64,000 nucleotides of DNA from Okapia johnstoni (lineage: Eukaryota; Chordata; Mammalia; Artiodactyla; Giraffidae): the NCBI GenBank assembly GCA_024291935.2, contig CM044308.1, positions 118,818,501 to 118,882,500 on the forward strand, given 5' to 3'. Of the stretch, positions 45,950 to 58,440 are shown one piece after another; position 1 is the first letter of the stretch, and each line of letters starts with the position of its first letter. The notes under the pieces were generated by a model that was not told the DNA's origin, did no database searches, and saw only the letters and a program-made list of their open reading frames with translations. The translations under genes and the position numbers were made by a program.

Positions 45950-46168
45950 GAATAATGGAAAGAACAGAGACTTGGGGTCATACAGACCTAGATATGAATT
46001 ATTAGACTGAAATGATTCAATAGTCCTCAGTCTCAGTTTCCATATGTGTAAGATGGTGTTCATTTACAACTCCTATGCTGTGTCTTTGTGAGGATTAAGT
46101 AAGGCAGTATTTTCAGGTGCTTAGTACAATGTCAGGCCCCTATTAGATGCACCTCATATTATTTGGTT
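45950..46168 (-). repeat. MIR SINE, antisense
   Basis: gaaagaacagagacttgggg tcatacagacc, cctcagtctcagtttccata and tgtgaggattaagtaaggca follow MIR in reverse order. Confidence 0.82.
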
Positions 46169-46215
46169 AGAAAGATAGTAAGGGCGCCCAAGGAGAACTC
46201 TTTACTAGGAATTTC

Positions 46216-46272
46216 TTTTCATATATATATGTATATATATAAAGAAATATATACTTAATATATATTTATACA
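46216..46272. repeat. AT-rich (TA)n tract
   Basis: Short TA runs broken by single changes, about 57 bp. Confidence 0.85.
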
Positions 46273-46461
46273 TAAATTGAAAGTGTTGTCTGTATGACTG
46301 TTGAAAGCATGTGGCTGTGCCCAGTTTGTCCAGTATTTGTGCTACAGGTTTGTAGGCTTCATGTCCTAGCCCAGTACTGTGTCTATTAGTATCTCTGATG
46401 AACTGGAGCCCTTTACATTCATTGGAAAATAGTAATTTGTTTATATTCCCCAAGAAAGCCC
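46273..46461. other. intronic spacer
   Basis: No repeat recognised. Confidence 0.4.
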
Positions 46462-46695
46462 ATGTTATTTATATCTTTATTGAGGTATAATTGAAACATG
46501 ACAAACGACACATATTTAAAGTGTGTGTTATGATACATTTTGACATATGTGCATACCCATGAAACCATTGTTCCGATGGAGGTAATGAGCATGTCCACCA
46601 CCGACAATAGTTTTCTCATGCCCCTTTATAATGCGCCCCTGCTGCCCCTCCCAGCGCTCAGTAGAAGAAGCACATTTCTACATATTAAGTCTCTT
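46462..46695 (-). mobile_element. old L1M 3' UTR, antisense
   Basis: atctttattgaggtataatt gaaacatgac, cccatgaaaccattgttccg and catgcccctttataatgc are reversed L1M 3' UTR. Confidence 0.7.
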
Positions 46696-47704
46696 CAAGT
46701 ATCATTGAGATCTTTTTTGAGGGGAGATGACTTTGCTGTCATGTAGTTTAATGTGACTGTTTATTACATAGTTCAAAGCAAAAGATGGGGGCCTTGAATG
46801 CACAGTTTTTTCTTCTGCTCTGTATCTTAAACTAAAGGCCCTTTAAAAGAAACATTTTCTCTCTAGAACTGGTTCACAAAACAGCTAAAGGGGTTGCAGT
46901 TTTCTGTGTAATCATTTCAAAACAACAGTTTTTTCAGCCACCAAAAGGATGCAGTCTTGACATATAAATAGAAAACAGATTGAGTTTTTGGCTGCTATCG
47001 CTGTACTGGTTTAAATGTTGGTTCAGTCAACTTCAGGCTTAGATTACAAGATTTGTAAATTAAAGGAAAACCAAAAGAAAAAGAACATCTGCATAGATTC
47101 TGACTTTGTGGAATCCCGTCCAGGCGTGCTTCCTCCTGGTGGAACAGGGCATGTGCACGGTGAACAAGCCTGGAAAAGAGATCTCTGTTGTGTTTATCCC
47201 AAAGACAGAATTGTTGCTGAAAACTAGGTAATTCATTGTGAAGAACCATGTTAGTTTTCAAATCAAGTATTATTTCACAATTCTGGTGGAAATAGTTTGG
47301 TGATGTAGTTATATGGTATTTAGCCAGAATAAAAATCTTGCTAAATCTCATAGTTCTATTACTTGAATCAAAGTATTGGGAATTGAGAAAGGTAATTTGC
47401 TTTAAGAGTTAAATATATTATTGTCAAAAAGTAAGCTAGTTAATTGATAATAAATTCATTACCACATGTCTCTCTAAGGTGTAAGGAATCCTTGTTTGCT
47501 ACTGCATATGCATAAATCATACCTGTGTGTATGATTTTTAAATGTTTGCTATAGATTACCTATGCTGCTATCTCAAAAAGTGCTTTAATGTTTTCCCCCC
47601 TTTTCTAAGAAAGAATTTTATTATTCTTTCAAGAAATGTTTATGGGTACTTACATTATGGGTCCCTACTATATTTCAGCTGCTTTTCTAGTACAGTAGTA
47701 ATCC
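46696..47704. other. repeat-poor intronic sequence with a short ORF
   Basis: About 1 kb with no recognised repeat. A plus-strand ORF of 70 codons at 47015-47227 is locally richer in G+C, but it has no domain and low-complexity Lys runs. Probably non-coding. Confidence 0.4.
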
Positions 47705-47935
47705 AAGGCAGTGGCTCTTAGGTGAGAAGGAGATGAGAGGGGTGGTTTTGACCCCCAGAAGACACTTGCCAATGCCTTGGGTACTTTTGGATGTCATATC
47801 TAGGGACTGGGATGTGCTAGTGTTACGGTAGAGTCAAGATTACTACTAAACATCCTATAAAGTACAGATCAACTCCTGACGACAAAGAATTTTCCAGCCT
47901 ATAAAGTCAATAGGGCTAAGGTTGACCCACTTAGA
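47705..47935 (+). mobile_element. MER5A hAT non-autonomous DNA transposon, sense
   Basis: aggcagtggctcttaggtga at the left end, acacttgccaatgccttggg, ctaaacatcctataaagtac and caaagaattttccagcctat follow MER5A in order over about 190-230 bp. Confidence 0.85.
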
Positions 47936-48058
47936 TCTAAGGAGACAAAAGATCTATGTACTGACCGAGCTGACTTTCTAGCAGGGAGAGAGAAACAAAA
48001 TTTATATTATGGTGGCAAGTGATGTGTCAAAAATACTAGAGAATGTGGTTAGAGAATG

Positions 48059-48385
48059 TTAGGGCAGTGTTCTGTCTTGATGGACGTTTGGATAATTTGC
48101 TGTTTTGGGCTGTAGTGAACATTGCTGATGTGAACATTTGTATATATGTGTGTACAATATTTGGTGTCCATTTCTCTTTGGTGTATGTACCTAGTAGTGG
48201 AATTGCATGGTCATAAGTTATGTTTTGCTTGATATTACCAAGCAGGTTTCTAAAATGATTATACCAGTTATCTTCATAAGCCTTCCAGTTGCAGTACTTT
48301 GTGTGAAAGCTTGGCATCGATAGTCTTCATTTTAGACATCTTGGTGAACATGCATTGGCATCTCATGTGGTTTTTGTTTTAATTT
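48059..48385 (-). mobile_element. old L1M ORF2 end, antisense
   Basis: gggctgtagtgaacattgct, tggtgtatgtacctagtagt gg and atctcatgtggtttttgttt are reversed L1M phrases. Confidence 0.7.
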
Positions 48386-48729
48386 TACTGACAGCTATGG
48401 AATTTGAATACTTATATATATATTTTAATCTATTTCAACATCCCCTGAAGTGCATGACCAAGTTTTAAGCCTATTTTTCTTTTGTGTTAAATGACCTTTT
48501 CTTACTCATTTGTTGGAGTAGTTTTAATACATGCCCTGTCCATGCTTTTAGGATTAGCATATCTTATATTCTGTTTACCTCCAGGTCATGAATCTGACTC
48601 CAGAATGCATATGGTTATCAATACAGAGGCCCAGGAATAGCCCGGATAGTTTTAAAGAACAGTGTTGATAGGGTTATGCTGCACTACTTGATATTTATGA
48701 AGCAAGGTGCATCGGCATAAGGGGAGACC
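48386..48729. other. intronic sequence, nothing recognised
   Basis: AT-rich, possibly the edge of old L1. Confidence 0.4.
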
Positions 48730-48990
48730 ATTAGATTAGTGGAATATCTAGGGAGTCCAGAAACAGATTCACATATTTTTATAATAAAAAATGGCTCTGT
48801 AGTACAGAGGTGATTTATGTATGGTTTTGGGTCATTTGGGTATTCATATGGAAAATGAAGAAACTTGTTTCCTATCACATATCATGCAAAAATCAACTTA
48901 AGATGTATTGTAGGCTTAAAGGTCAGATAAGAAAGGAACAAAATATTTTGAAGCTGAAGAAGATATCCTCATGATTTTAAGGTGGGCAGA
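48730..48990 (+). mobile_element. old L1 ORF2 fragment, sense
   Basis: gagtccagaaacagattcac atat and gaagctgaagaagatatcct catg resemble sense L1 ORF2 after the RT domain. Diverged. Confidence 0.5.
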
Positions 48991-49177
48991 TATTCCCTAA
49001 ACAGAATATAATATGTACTCACCATAAAGGAAAGCATTTATGTTCTTTCAGTTTCACTATTATATAGAAAATTGCTTCATTATTGGTATATGACTTATAT
49101 ACAATATCCTGTTATGTAAATGCAATGAAAAGCCAGGATTTTATTATTTTATGAACCTTTACTTAATGTCAGTATAT

Positions 49178-49288
49178 GGAGAGGGGATATATGTATAATT
49201 ATGGCTGATTTGTGTTGTTGAATGACAGAAACCAACACAGCATTGTAAAGCAGTTTTCCTCCAATTAAAAAATAAATTTAAAAAAGAA
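49178..49288 (+). mobile_element. bovine-type L1 3' end, sense
   Basis: aattatggctgatttgtgtt gttgaatgacag, then gcattgtaaagcagttttcc tccaatt and an A-rich tail. About 110 bp. Confidence 0.85.
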
Positions 49289-49371
49289 AAAATTAGGATT
49301 TGAAATCTTAAGGTTTGCTTTTTCCCCTTTGGTATTCATTTAAAAATTCTTTTTCTTAATTTATTTTCCTG

Positions 49372-49446
49372 CTATGCTAAGCTGCTAAGTCACTTCAGTT
49401 GTGTCCGACTCTGTGCGACCCCAGAGACGGCAGCCCACCAGGTTCC
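49372..49446 (-). mobile_element. BOV-A2 fragment, antisense
   Basis: atgctaagctgctaagtcac ttcag and ccccagagacggcagcccac cagg. Only the first monomer end is present. Confidence 0.88.
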
Positions 49447-50261
49447 TAGTTTAATTCAGTTATAGAATACCTTTAAATAGATCTTTAATGTTCTGGAAAT
49501 GTAAATCCAGCTGTAATGGTACAAAGCATGATATTGTTCAATAAGTCTAGTTGGAAAACTTCCCTCAAAGATGGCAGAAATTCTCGAAGCCATCCATGTC
49601 ATGATGGGGGCGGGGAAGGATGGACAAATAGGAAGTCCTGAATAGTTCCTTGGTGGGAAAGTAAAATGGTAGAGGAGATTGGTTGATTTTTTTTTTTTTA
49701 ATGTGATAAGATCCTGGATTTATATTCTGTGTGAGATATTAGAGGGCCACAATTTTCTTCTTTATTTCAGTTTGTAAAGCTGAATATACCTGTGGATATG
49801 GAGGAGCAATACACAAAAACTCCTTTGGACTTAACACTCTGCCGAGAAACTTAAAATTACGTATGACTTGAAGTATTATTTTATGTTTAGAAGCAGATTA
49901 CTGTTATTTTAAAAATAAATCTTCTGGCCTAAAGGTGGTTGTCACAAACAGTATATTACCCTAGAAGCACGATTTTTTTCTTTTTAAGGTATTTTGAATG
50001 TGTTATATCTTAATGTCAACTGATTTTGTCCTTGTTAGTAACTTCTGGTATAACAAGTCTTTTTTCTTGGCATTCAAGTAATTTTACTAACATCTTAATT
50101 TTCAAACACAGTATCCAAAGGTTAAAGCAGTTATTATTATACAATAACTGGCATGTTAATTAGAGCCTCCTGGTGTGGGGGTGGATCAGTGTGCTTGTGG
50201 AGAGGAATAAACAAGAGACAGAATTTTGAGTGTCCCTTTTGGAGTGTCCTCTTTTAAAATT
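49447..50261. other. repeat-poor intronic sequence
   Basis: No repeat recognised. A splice-flanked open segment at 49771-49856 is noted among the findings. Confidence 0.4.
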
Positions 50262-50397
50262 TTTTAAAGTATATTTCTAAATTTATTTTTTAATTGAAGG
50301 ATAATTACTTTCCAGAATTTTGTTCTTTTCTGTCAAACCGCAGCATGAATGAGCCATAGGTATACGTACATCCCCTCCTTTTTGAACCTCCCTCTTT
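50262..50397 (-). mobile_element. bovine-type L1 3' end, antisense
   Basis: ttaattgaaggataattact ttccagaattttg then gcatgaatgagccataggta tacgtaca and cctcccttt. About 135 bp. Confidence 0.85.
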
Positions 50398-50399
50398 CA

Positions 50400-52506
50400 A
50401 GTTTTAAGTGCTTAAATGTGTGATATATTTAAGTTTTATCACGTATTTAAGTAACAGTTCTTATTTATCTCTGTGGAAATAGTGAAATATAATAAATTTG
50501 TGTTAAAGTAATGTATATTCACTTATTAGTCTTCATCTCCCTGAAAAATTTCAACGAACACATACTGAACGCATCTGTTGTCGGTTTCGTCCATGCACCT
50601 TTTTCAAACAAGGAAATAAAAGTAAAGTTTATGATGACCAGAGAGCTGGATGAAAACAGCTGCACTGCATACTTCTGTGAGTCACTTGTCCAATGAAGCC
50701 GCAGTATAGGGAAAATGATAATGCAGCCCTCCACTGTTAAAAACTGCTTCGATGGGGGACGTTTTAAATTATTAAACACTGTAAACGCCATAACGTCAAT
50801 TAGAAGAGGAACAAACTCCACGAAGATAAATGTGTTTTCAGTATGATTCTTAGGGAGGGTACAGTGGAAACCAGTGAATAGAGAGGAAATTTATTTCTGG
50901 CAGGACTCTAGACATGGAACTGTGGCTGAACTTTTTACCCTAATTACCTCCTGCTAATGCCTGCAGCAGTCTGGAATCAAAGTGGTGCTTCGGGCCCTGG
51001 AAATTCTCTGATGTGGCAAACGTTTGTTGTGTGAGGAGGGTTTCTTAAGAAAAAGCAGAATATTGTGACAGGATTTTAAAAAAATTTCTCAGTTACCACC
51101 CACCTCACTTGTTGCCTACAAAAATAGAGTAATTGTTTGCATCTGTGTGTGCTTTTTTCCCCCTAAGAAATAACTGTTATAAATCAATGTGACATAGATC
51201 CAGTGAACTGAGGCTTGCCCGAGGTACGGTCTTTTTTTTTTTGTTTTAAGTCTCTCCTTTATTTAAAAATCTAGGTTCACAATGTAAAGAAGTTATTTTT
51301 GATAAGTGAGAAGAAACATTCTGCCCATTTCTTAGGAGCAGTTAGATCTTAAAGTATGCTTTTCAAAATACAGCCTTTTGGAGGCTTATAAACTTTTGGA
51401 GCATCAGACTGATGGCTATTAAACTGCTTAATCCTGGAAGCTGAAATGGGAATTTCCAGTTTCCATTTTTAGCTCGGACCAGAACCTTAGAGATACTTCC
51501 CCTTTAATTTCTCTGAAGCTTTACTTGGTTCCATTCATTTGTCACCACCTGCTTTTTCATCCTTTTCTTTTAAAATTGGTGTTCCTATACTATCTATAGG
51601 ATAAATACTTTGACCTTGTATTTTGTGTATTCTGAAAGAATCTAAATTTCAGTTAGTCTGCCTTTGTGTCATATGAATGTCCGTGCTAACTTTTGTCTCT
51701 TGGTCTTCTTAAATAACTTTTATATAATTTTTGAAAAATCTAATTGCACTGTTGTTTTGTAATGCTAATATATTCATGGTTTTACTTGGTATGAAATTTA
51801 TTTTGGTGGTCTTTTATTTAGGTATTGTATGGATAGCATTAATTTGTGAAGGTAGTATATTATTAGTTTTCTTGATCCTGGGCAATAAGGACATTTTTAT
51901 TCCTCATAATGAAATTTAAATCTAAGATTTCTTACAAGGTTGGATCAAAAATTCACATCTTGCTGTGGTTAAGCTGTGGTTACAAATCGCTCCAATATAA
52001 CCTTAGTATTTTGCATTTTGTATAACTCCATCTGTGACCATTCATATAGTAGTTTTATTTGTGAACTGTGACTAAGGATTGTTCCTCTGAATTACCAGAG
52101 TTTCAAAATTATATTACAAATTATTTTTACTTTCTTCCCTATAGATGTTTATAAAAACTTTTTAATTAGTGGAAGGCGATTATACATTTCACTTCTAACG
52201 TACTGTTTCAAATTTATGATTAGCCCCTTTGGATGTAATATGTGTATTTCACAGCTTTTGTTTGTTTTGTGATCGCTCTCCACCACTCCAGCTTCCACCT
52301 ACCTTTATAAGAGCAGTCAAATTAGAAAAACATTTTTCTTTTAACTACTAAGAAAAAAAAAGTAATCTTTCATAGAAATAATGCTGTTCAAAATGGAAAA
52401 TGACTCTTAAGTTTTAACCATATCTGTATCTTAGGCATTTGGTGGTGTTGCTATTTAGTTTATACTTCACTATAAAATAACTTTGCATGTTATTATAAGT
52501 ATGTTT
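50400..52506. other. repeat-poor block, candidate conserved non-coding sequence
   Basis: More than 2 kb without any repeat that I can see, apart from a poly-T at 51231. Within 50520-51000 several CpGs survive in an AT-rich setting and the text is of balanced complexity (aattacctcctgctaatgcc, ggcaaacgtttgttgtgtga). No ORF is convincing: the two overlapping ones (61 and 100 codons) lie on opposite strands. Constraint cannot be shown from a single genome. Confidence 0.35.
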
Positions 52507-52606
52507 GGAGAAGGCAATGGCAACCCACTCCAGTACTCTTGCCTGGAAAATCCCATGGATGGAGGAGTCTGATAGGCTGCTGTCCATGGGGTCACGAAGA
52601 GTCGTG
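52507..52606 (+). mobile_element. Bov-tA central part, sense, truncated both sides
   Basis: ggagaaggcaatggcaaccc, ctccagtactcttgcctgga and ggggtcacgaagagtcg. About 100 bp. Confidence 0.88.
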
Positions 52607-53774
52607 TGTAAAGTGTCATCTGCTTATTTTCTAAACCTGATACCTCAGGAACAGAAAGGACAATCATGTGGCTTTATCAGGTATTAAAGATTGTAACTAT
52701 TCTTCATAGGTTTCAAACAAATATACTCTATAGTGTACAAATAATGATTTTCTTGTGTTTTAGTAAGTCAAATTAGAAGAATTGATTTCGAACAATATAG
52801 TTGTGCTCTAAAAGAGTGTGTGTGTGTGTATAAGCAAGTGCTCAGATTTTCTTTTGTCATTTTAAGTATGAAGAAGGGAAATAATAGAAGTAATAGGTTT
52901 TTACACATATTTTTTCTAAAATATCTTTTGATACATTTTGATATGCCTTGATTTTTGAGAAATAGTTTTCATATAATCTGTTACCTTTGGCTTTCTTATA
53001 TTTCTTTCCTCAGTGTGTCTCGAATGATGTTATCATCTGTTGGCTTCTTTGACATATTTAATATGTTGTTTTGTATTGAGTTTGTACTCAAACCTCATGC
53101 ACATTGGTAAAGGTTTAGGGTAACACTGCAATAATAAAACCGTGTATACTTTTACACAGTAGAGCATATTGGGTGTCTGTGCTTGCTTGGCAGAAGTTGG
53201 TGTAATTAACATCTTTTTTGTGAATTGAACCAGACTTAGTGTTCTCATTTCAAGTATCTTAACGTTTTTCAGTTAAACTACAGTTATATTTATCTGTTGA
53301 TATGAAAAATGATTCTGTATACACTTTATCATGACAGACAAGCATTTAACAAATTAGCTTGCTTTCTGAGGAAATAAATTTAAGCAAGATTTTGCTTTGT
53401 TTTGTTGGAGTGTTAACTGCTTGTACCTTAACACACAAATTTTTCTAAGTGTATTTTTCTAGTAATCAAAGTTTCTTTATAATATCATGACTCAAAATTA
53501 GCTTCTTTCTTTAGGGAACTGTCTTATAATCCATTTCTTAATCATTAAGTAAAATTTTAATTTTTAAATTACCCTTTTGCCTCTGTTGTTTGGTATCCCT
53601 CTGCCAATGGTTTCCCTTATGTTGTCCATGAAAAGGAAAACATAAAATAGATCATAGTAGAATTTAGACTCCCCAAGTTCATATATCTTCAAAATTTATA
53701 AAATGGTAAGCAATTTATTAACATTTCTGCTGTTATCAAGAAAAACTGATTTTCTTCTACATTGGGATTTACAA
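52607..53774. other. repeat-poor intronic sequence
   Basis: AT-rich with a short TG run at 52818. No repeat or gene recognised. Confidence 0.45.
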
Positions 53775-53786
53775 AGTAAGATTTTA

Positions 53787-54007
53787 TTTTTTTTTAATTT
53801 TATTGAAGTGTAGCAGATTTACAATATTGTGTTAATATCTGCTGTGCTACAAGTTTATTCACACGCATATTTCTTTTTCATCATGATTTATCAGAGAATG
53901 TTGAATATAGTTCTCTGTGCTCTATAGGACCTTCTTTATTCATCCTATATATAATAGCTTGCATCTGCTAGTCCCAAACTCCCAGTCCTTCCCTGTTCCA
54001 TACCCAG
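53787..54007 (-). mobile_element. artiodactyl L1 3' end, antisense, with target duplication
   Basis: Poly-T, then attgaagtgtagcagattta caatattgtg and tctgctagtcccaaactccc. The 12-bp flank agtaagatttta repeats exactly at 53775 and 54008. Confidence 0.95.
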
Positions 54008-54019
54008 AGTAAGATTTTA

Positions 54020-55749
54020 GTATCTTGAATGGTTATTTTCAAAGAATACAGTATAACACTTATACTGTAATTATTTACTGTATGTAATATTTACTATATT
54101 ACTATATGTACTATATGTAATATTTACTATGTGGATACCAGAGGCAGGTTTATTTGTTTTCTGTTTGATTTTTTGAAAACTTGATGCTAGTGAAGGCATG
54201 TTTACAGCTCTAGTCTTTGTTTTCTTTGTATCCTGTGTCTGTAAATCATTTTCCTAATCAATTAGTAAATTAATATAAATTTAAAACATTAACTATTCAA
54301 TATTTGAAGTCTTTGATGTTGATAGAAACATTTTCCTGTGATCATTCATTGCTGAAAAGGCTTAATGAAAAACCTTCCTCTATAAATAGATCACATAAGG
54401 GTTAAAGGAAATAATACATTACAGTATCTTTATAACAATGGCTGGTACTTATCTAATGCACAATAAGAAAAATTACAGAGCAGCCACAGCATGGCACTTT
54501 CTTTTAGAAAAGGGAGAATCAAAAGGTAGAACATCAAACATTTTCATATCTTCATAAATGGAATTTTACCAACTATCTCTCTTGACTTTGTTCAGTAATG
54601 CATTGTACATTCTATGGTTTTGAACATCTATATATATGTTTACATACATATATATATATTTGGACAAACATATGTTCTGTGGTTTTGGATAAACATGTAT
54701 ACACCATTATAGTATCATAGAGCATTGTTAATTGATAGCAAGTAGTTAATATTCTTTTCTTAATTCTTAATAGATTCTTTTAACAAATAGGGTTATGTTC
54801 AATGTACAATGATAAAGTGTATTTTCTGCCCTTTAGAAGTTTTCTAATTCTTTGAGTGAAAGGGCATGTAAGTTCGTGAAAAGTATAGATGATAGTTACT
54901 AGATTTGTTTAGTACCTTTGTTTGTATTCCTTCATTAAGAAAGTTATAATATCTCCAAATGATTTAAAAAAATCATAGAAAATATTTTGGCAGGGTAAGT
55001 GGACAGTTCTTTTCCTTATTTGTTAGAGAAATTCATTATATGTTTTAAATGTTATTGTCATTGTCCTTGGACTAGTTGGAATTTATTAATATGGTTCATT
55101 GTTATTTATAAATATCTCACATGTGTATTATTATGAATTGTCATATATTATTTTTGGAGTTTGAAATGCAGTGTTTTCTATGTGTTAAGGTTTTAGTTTT
55201 TGTAACCTCAGCATAGTTATGTACTACTTCGTGTTAGATCATGTTATATAGAATGGTAATTAGGATATATTTCACTTGTACCTCTTTAGTCTGGTTAAAA
55301 CCAGTTGAGAGGCTTTAAAAGTTCTAATTTTTATTGATTTTTTGGGGGGCAGGTGTAGATCCTCAGATTTTGAGTTTTGAAGAGATGTTTTCCAGATTGA
55401 CAAACTTGCCCCTTGTGTTATTGGGAAAAGAGATTTGATGATCTCTTGGAGATTTGGAAGATTTTGCTCTATTCTTGAACGATTGCATTTTAGCTTTCTA
55501 TCGACTGAAAAATCTTCATTTCTAAACAGATGTCAGAATAGTTGAACTATTTAGATTTGGATGGTATATTAAATAAATAGATGTAGTAGAAGTTGACAAA
55601 TTAGCTGTTCCAAATAGTCATAACTTTGTTTAAAGCTCTTTTATTTCCAGCAGAGTACCATACCTCCTACTTCACTAGAACTTGAATCCAGTTTATTTGT
55701 AGTTGCCTTAGATTCTTACCCCTCTGTCTCTAAACTTACCCATACTTAA
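54020..55749. other. repeat-poor, AT-rich intronic sequence
   Basis: Contains small TA-rich tracts (54625-54665) and a short imperfect tandem of tactatatgtaatattta type at 54075-54130. No gene recognised. Confidence 0.45.
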
Positions 55750-55760
55750 ATACTATAAAA

Positions 55761-55973
55761 TGGGCTTCCTTGGTGGCTCAGATGGTAAAAAATCTGCCTG
55801 TAGTGTGGAAGACCCGGGTTCGATCCCTGGTCAGGAAGATATCCGGGAGAAAGGAATGGAAATCCTCTCCAGTATTCTTGTCTGCAGAATTCCATGGACA
55901 GAGGAGCCTGGCTGACTATAGTCCATGGTGTCACGAAGAGTCAGATACGACTGAATGACTAACACACTATTAT
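55761..55973 (+). mobile_element. Bov-tA SINE, sense, full length, with target duplication
   Basis: tgggcttccttggtggctca, perfect B-box gggttcgatccctgg, ctccagtattcttgtctgca and the tail acgaagagtcagatacgact. The 11-bp flank atactataaaa occurs at 55750 and 55974. Confidence 0.96.
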
Positions 55974-55984
55974 ATACTATAAAA

Positions 55985-56119
55985 ATACCTACTCATATGT
56001 AATGAGTATTTTATTATTTAATATTTATTTCTCTAGTGGTGATGACTGGCATACATTTGTTCTTCCTTGAATATGTTCAGTCTTTTAAAAAATGACTTTT
56101 CAGTTATGTTTTAAAATAC
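55985..56119. other. intronic spacer
   Basis: AT-rich, nothing recognised. Confidence 0.4.
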
Positions 56120-57465
56120 ATGAAGCAGTATTACAGCTGAAAGGAAAATAGAGAAACAATTAAAGTTAGAGATGAGCAATCCTCTTTTAGTAAATGGATG
56201 GAACTAGGAGATAGGAAATCAGTCAGAATATAGAAGACATCAGCTTTTAGTACAACATCAATTTGACTCACTTGATATGTGTAGAATACTATATCCACAT
56301 ACTGTACATACAACATTGACCAAGACTAATCATATGTTGGGTGTTACAGCAAGTCGCAAAGTATTTTTTGTAACCACAGTGCAATTAAGTTAGAATTCAG
56401 TAATAAACATGTGTCTGTAAAACCTGTACAATGTTTAGAAATTAAAGAACGGCCAAACAGAGATCAGGAGAAAATAGAGCAGATTTTGAACTGAAAGACT
56501 GAAAAAACACAGCATATGGCATGTGACTAAAGAAGGGACGGGGATATTTATAGCACTAAATGCTCGTGTTTGTCATGAAGAAAGGTCTAAACTTTTCACC
56601 TTAAGCATCTAAAAAAGAGGATCAAGTTTACCTAAAATAAGTAAAAGGGAGGAAATGGTAAATGGAAATTAATGAAAAGAAATGGACAAACAACAGAAAA
56701 TCAATTAAGTCAAAAACTAGTTTTTTGAAAATATCAATATAATTGATAACCTTTTAGTATGACGATCAAGAAAAATAGTACATACAAATTATAAATATCA
56801 AGAGTGAATGAAAGGGCTTTACTACAGATCTTGTGGTCATTAAAGATAATAAGCAGTATTAGGAACAACTTTGGGCTTCCCTGGTGGCTCAGATGATAAA
56901 GAATCTGCCAGCAGTGCAGGAGACCTGGGTTCAATTCCTGTGTTGGGAAGACTCCCCTGGAGAAGGGAATGGCTACCCACTCCAGTATTCTTGCCTGGAG
57001 AATCCCATGGACAGAAGAGCCTGGCAGGCTAGAGTCCATGGGGTTGCAAAGAGTCGAACCCTACTGATATTGGAAAACTTAACATGAAATGTACAAATGG
57101 AAAGTCCCTTAGAGAAAAGTTATTGGTAAGTGAAGAGCAATCAATAGAATAACATTACCATGGAGTAGTTCATAATTGCAAATAGATATTTCACAATCAT
57201 TTCTATAAAGAAAGAGCACAATGCAGAAGTACAAGAACTTAGGGAAAACAGGGTGAGATAATATGAGAGACATGACCTACAGGAAGAAACAGAAGGAAAA
57301 AGCCTCTCAAATTCATTACAGAACTGACAAAAGAAATTAGAAAGTAGAGAAGGAAGACTAGATAGAAAGCTGAATAAAATGAGAGCATGGGGAAAATGGG
57401 AATAAAATTAGAATATTTGTATAGTTCCCAAATAAAGAGAAGCAAAGTAATGCAGTGAAGGAAAT
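56120..57465 (+). mobile_element. old L1 ORF2 (endonuclease-RT interval), sense, split by Bov-tA
   Basis: ccacagtgcaattaagttag aattcag, gatatttatagcactaaatg and ttttttgaaaatatcaatat aattgataac are sense L1 ORF2. It resumes less clearly after 57063 (ctacaggaagaaacagaagg). No usable ORF. Confidence 0.65.
56873..57062 (+). mobile_element. Bov-tA SINE, sense
   Basis: gggcttccctggtggctcag, gggttcaattcctgtgttgg, ctccagtattcttgcctgg and gggttgcaaagagtcgaac. Confidence 0.94.
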
Positions 57466-57504
57466 GTCAGGCATCAGAATAGTTAATCCAAAAATATATC
57501 ATTG

Positions 57505-58163
57505 TTCAGTTCAGTGTCAGTTCATTTCAGTCGCTTAGTCGTGTCCGACTGTTTGCCACCGCATGAACCGCAACACGCCAGGCCTCCCTGTCCATCACCA
57601 ACTCCCGGAGTCCACCCAAACCCATGTCCATTGAGTTGATGGTGCCGTCCAACCATCTCATCCTCTGTCGTCCCCTTCTCCTCCTGTCTCAATCTTTCCC
57701 AGCATCAGGGTCTTTTCTAGTGAGTCAGCTCTTCGCATCAGGTGGCCAACCTATTGAAGTTTCAGCTTCAGCATCAGTCCTTCCAATGAATATTCAGGAT
57801 TGATCTGCTTTAGGATGGACTGGTTGGATTTCCTTGCAGTCCAAGGGACTCTCAAGAGTCTTCTCCAACACCACAGTTCAAAAGCACCAATTCTTCGGTG
57901 TTCAGCTTTCTTTATAGTATAACTCTCACATCCATCCATGACCACTGGAAAAACCATAGCCTTGACTAGATGGACCTTTGTTGACAAAGTAATGTCTCTT
58001 CTTTTCAATATGCTGTCTAGGTTGGTCATAACCTTCCTTCCAAGGAGTAAGCGTCTTTTAATTTCATGGCTGCAGTCACCATCTGTTGTGATTTTGGAGC
58101 CCAGAAAAATAAAGTCAGCCACTGTTTCCACTGTTTCCCCATCTATTTGCCATGAAGTGATGG
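57505..58163 (-). mobile_element. BovB LINE 3' portion, antisense
   Basis: The left end is ttcagttcagtgtcagttca. The minus strand at 57751-58131 is open for 126 codons and reads SRITTDGD-like and [20 protein letters not shown], the BovB ORF2 C-terminal region. 5'-truncated at about 660 bp. Confidence 0.93.
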
Positions 58164-58267
58164 TAGAGTTCTATATTTCAGGAACTCAGGCTCACTGCGT
58201 ATACTTAAAAGACCTTGAGAAAGAGTGTAAAGCAACTCAATCACACTAGAAATGGAGAACTATGTTT

Positions 58268-58440
58268 CAGGGGTCAGTAAAGATTTTTTTTTCTGTATAG
58301 GAAGCACTCAGAGAACCATATAGTTTCTTTGGCAACTACTCAACTTAGCCATAGCAAATAAATAAATGGGTGTGGCTGTATTCTGGTGAAACTGGCAGTG
58401 GAGGTTGGATTTGGGATATAAGTCTGATCTCTACCAGACT
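58268..58440 (+). mobile_element. MER58-like hAT DNA transposon remnant, sense
   Basis: tcaggggtcagtaaagattt, then ggcaactactcaacttagcc, tgggtgtggctgtattctgg and tggatttgggatataagtct follow the same family as 7713. Name tentative. Confidence 0.6.

Noticed and set aside
55817..55831. B-box like gggttcgatccctgg as a tRNA gene
   Set aside because: It belongs to the tRNA-derived head of a Bov-tA SINE; no cloverleaf or anticodon arm is retained.
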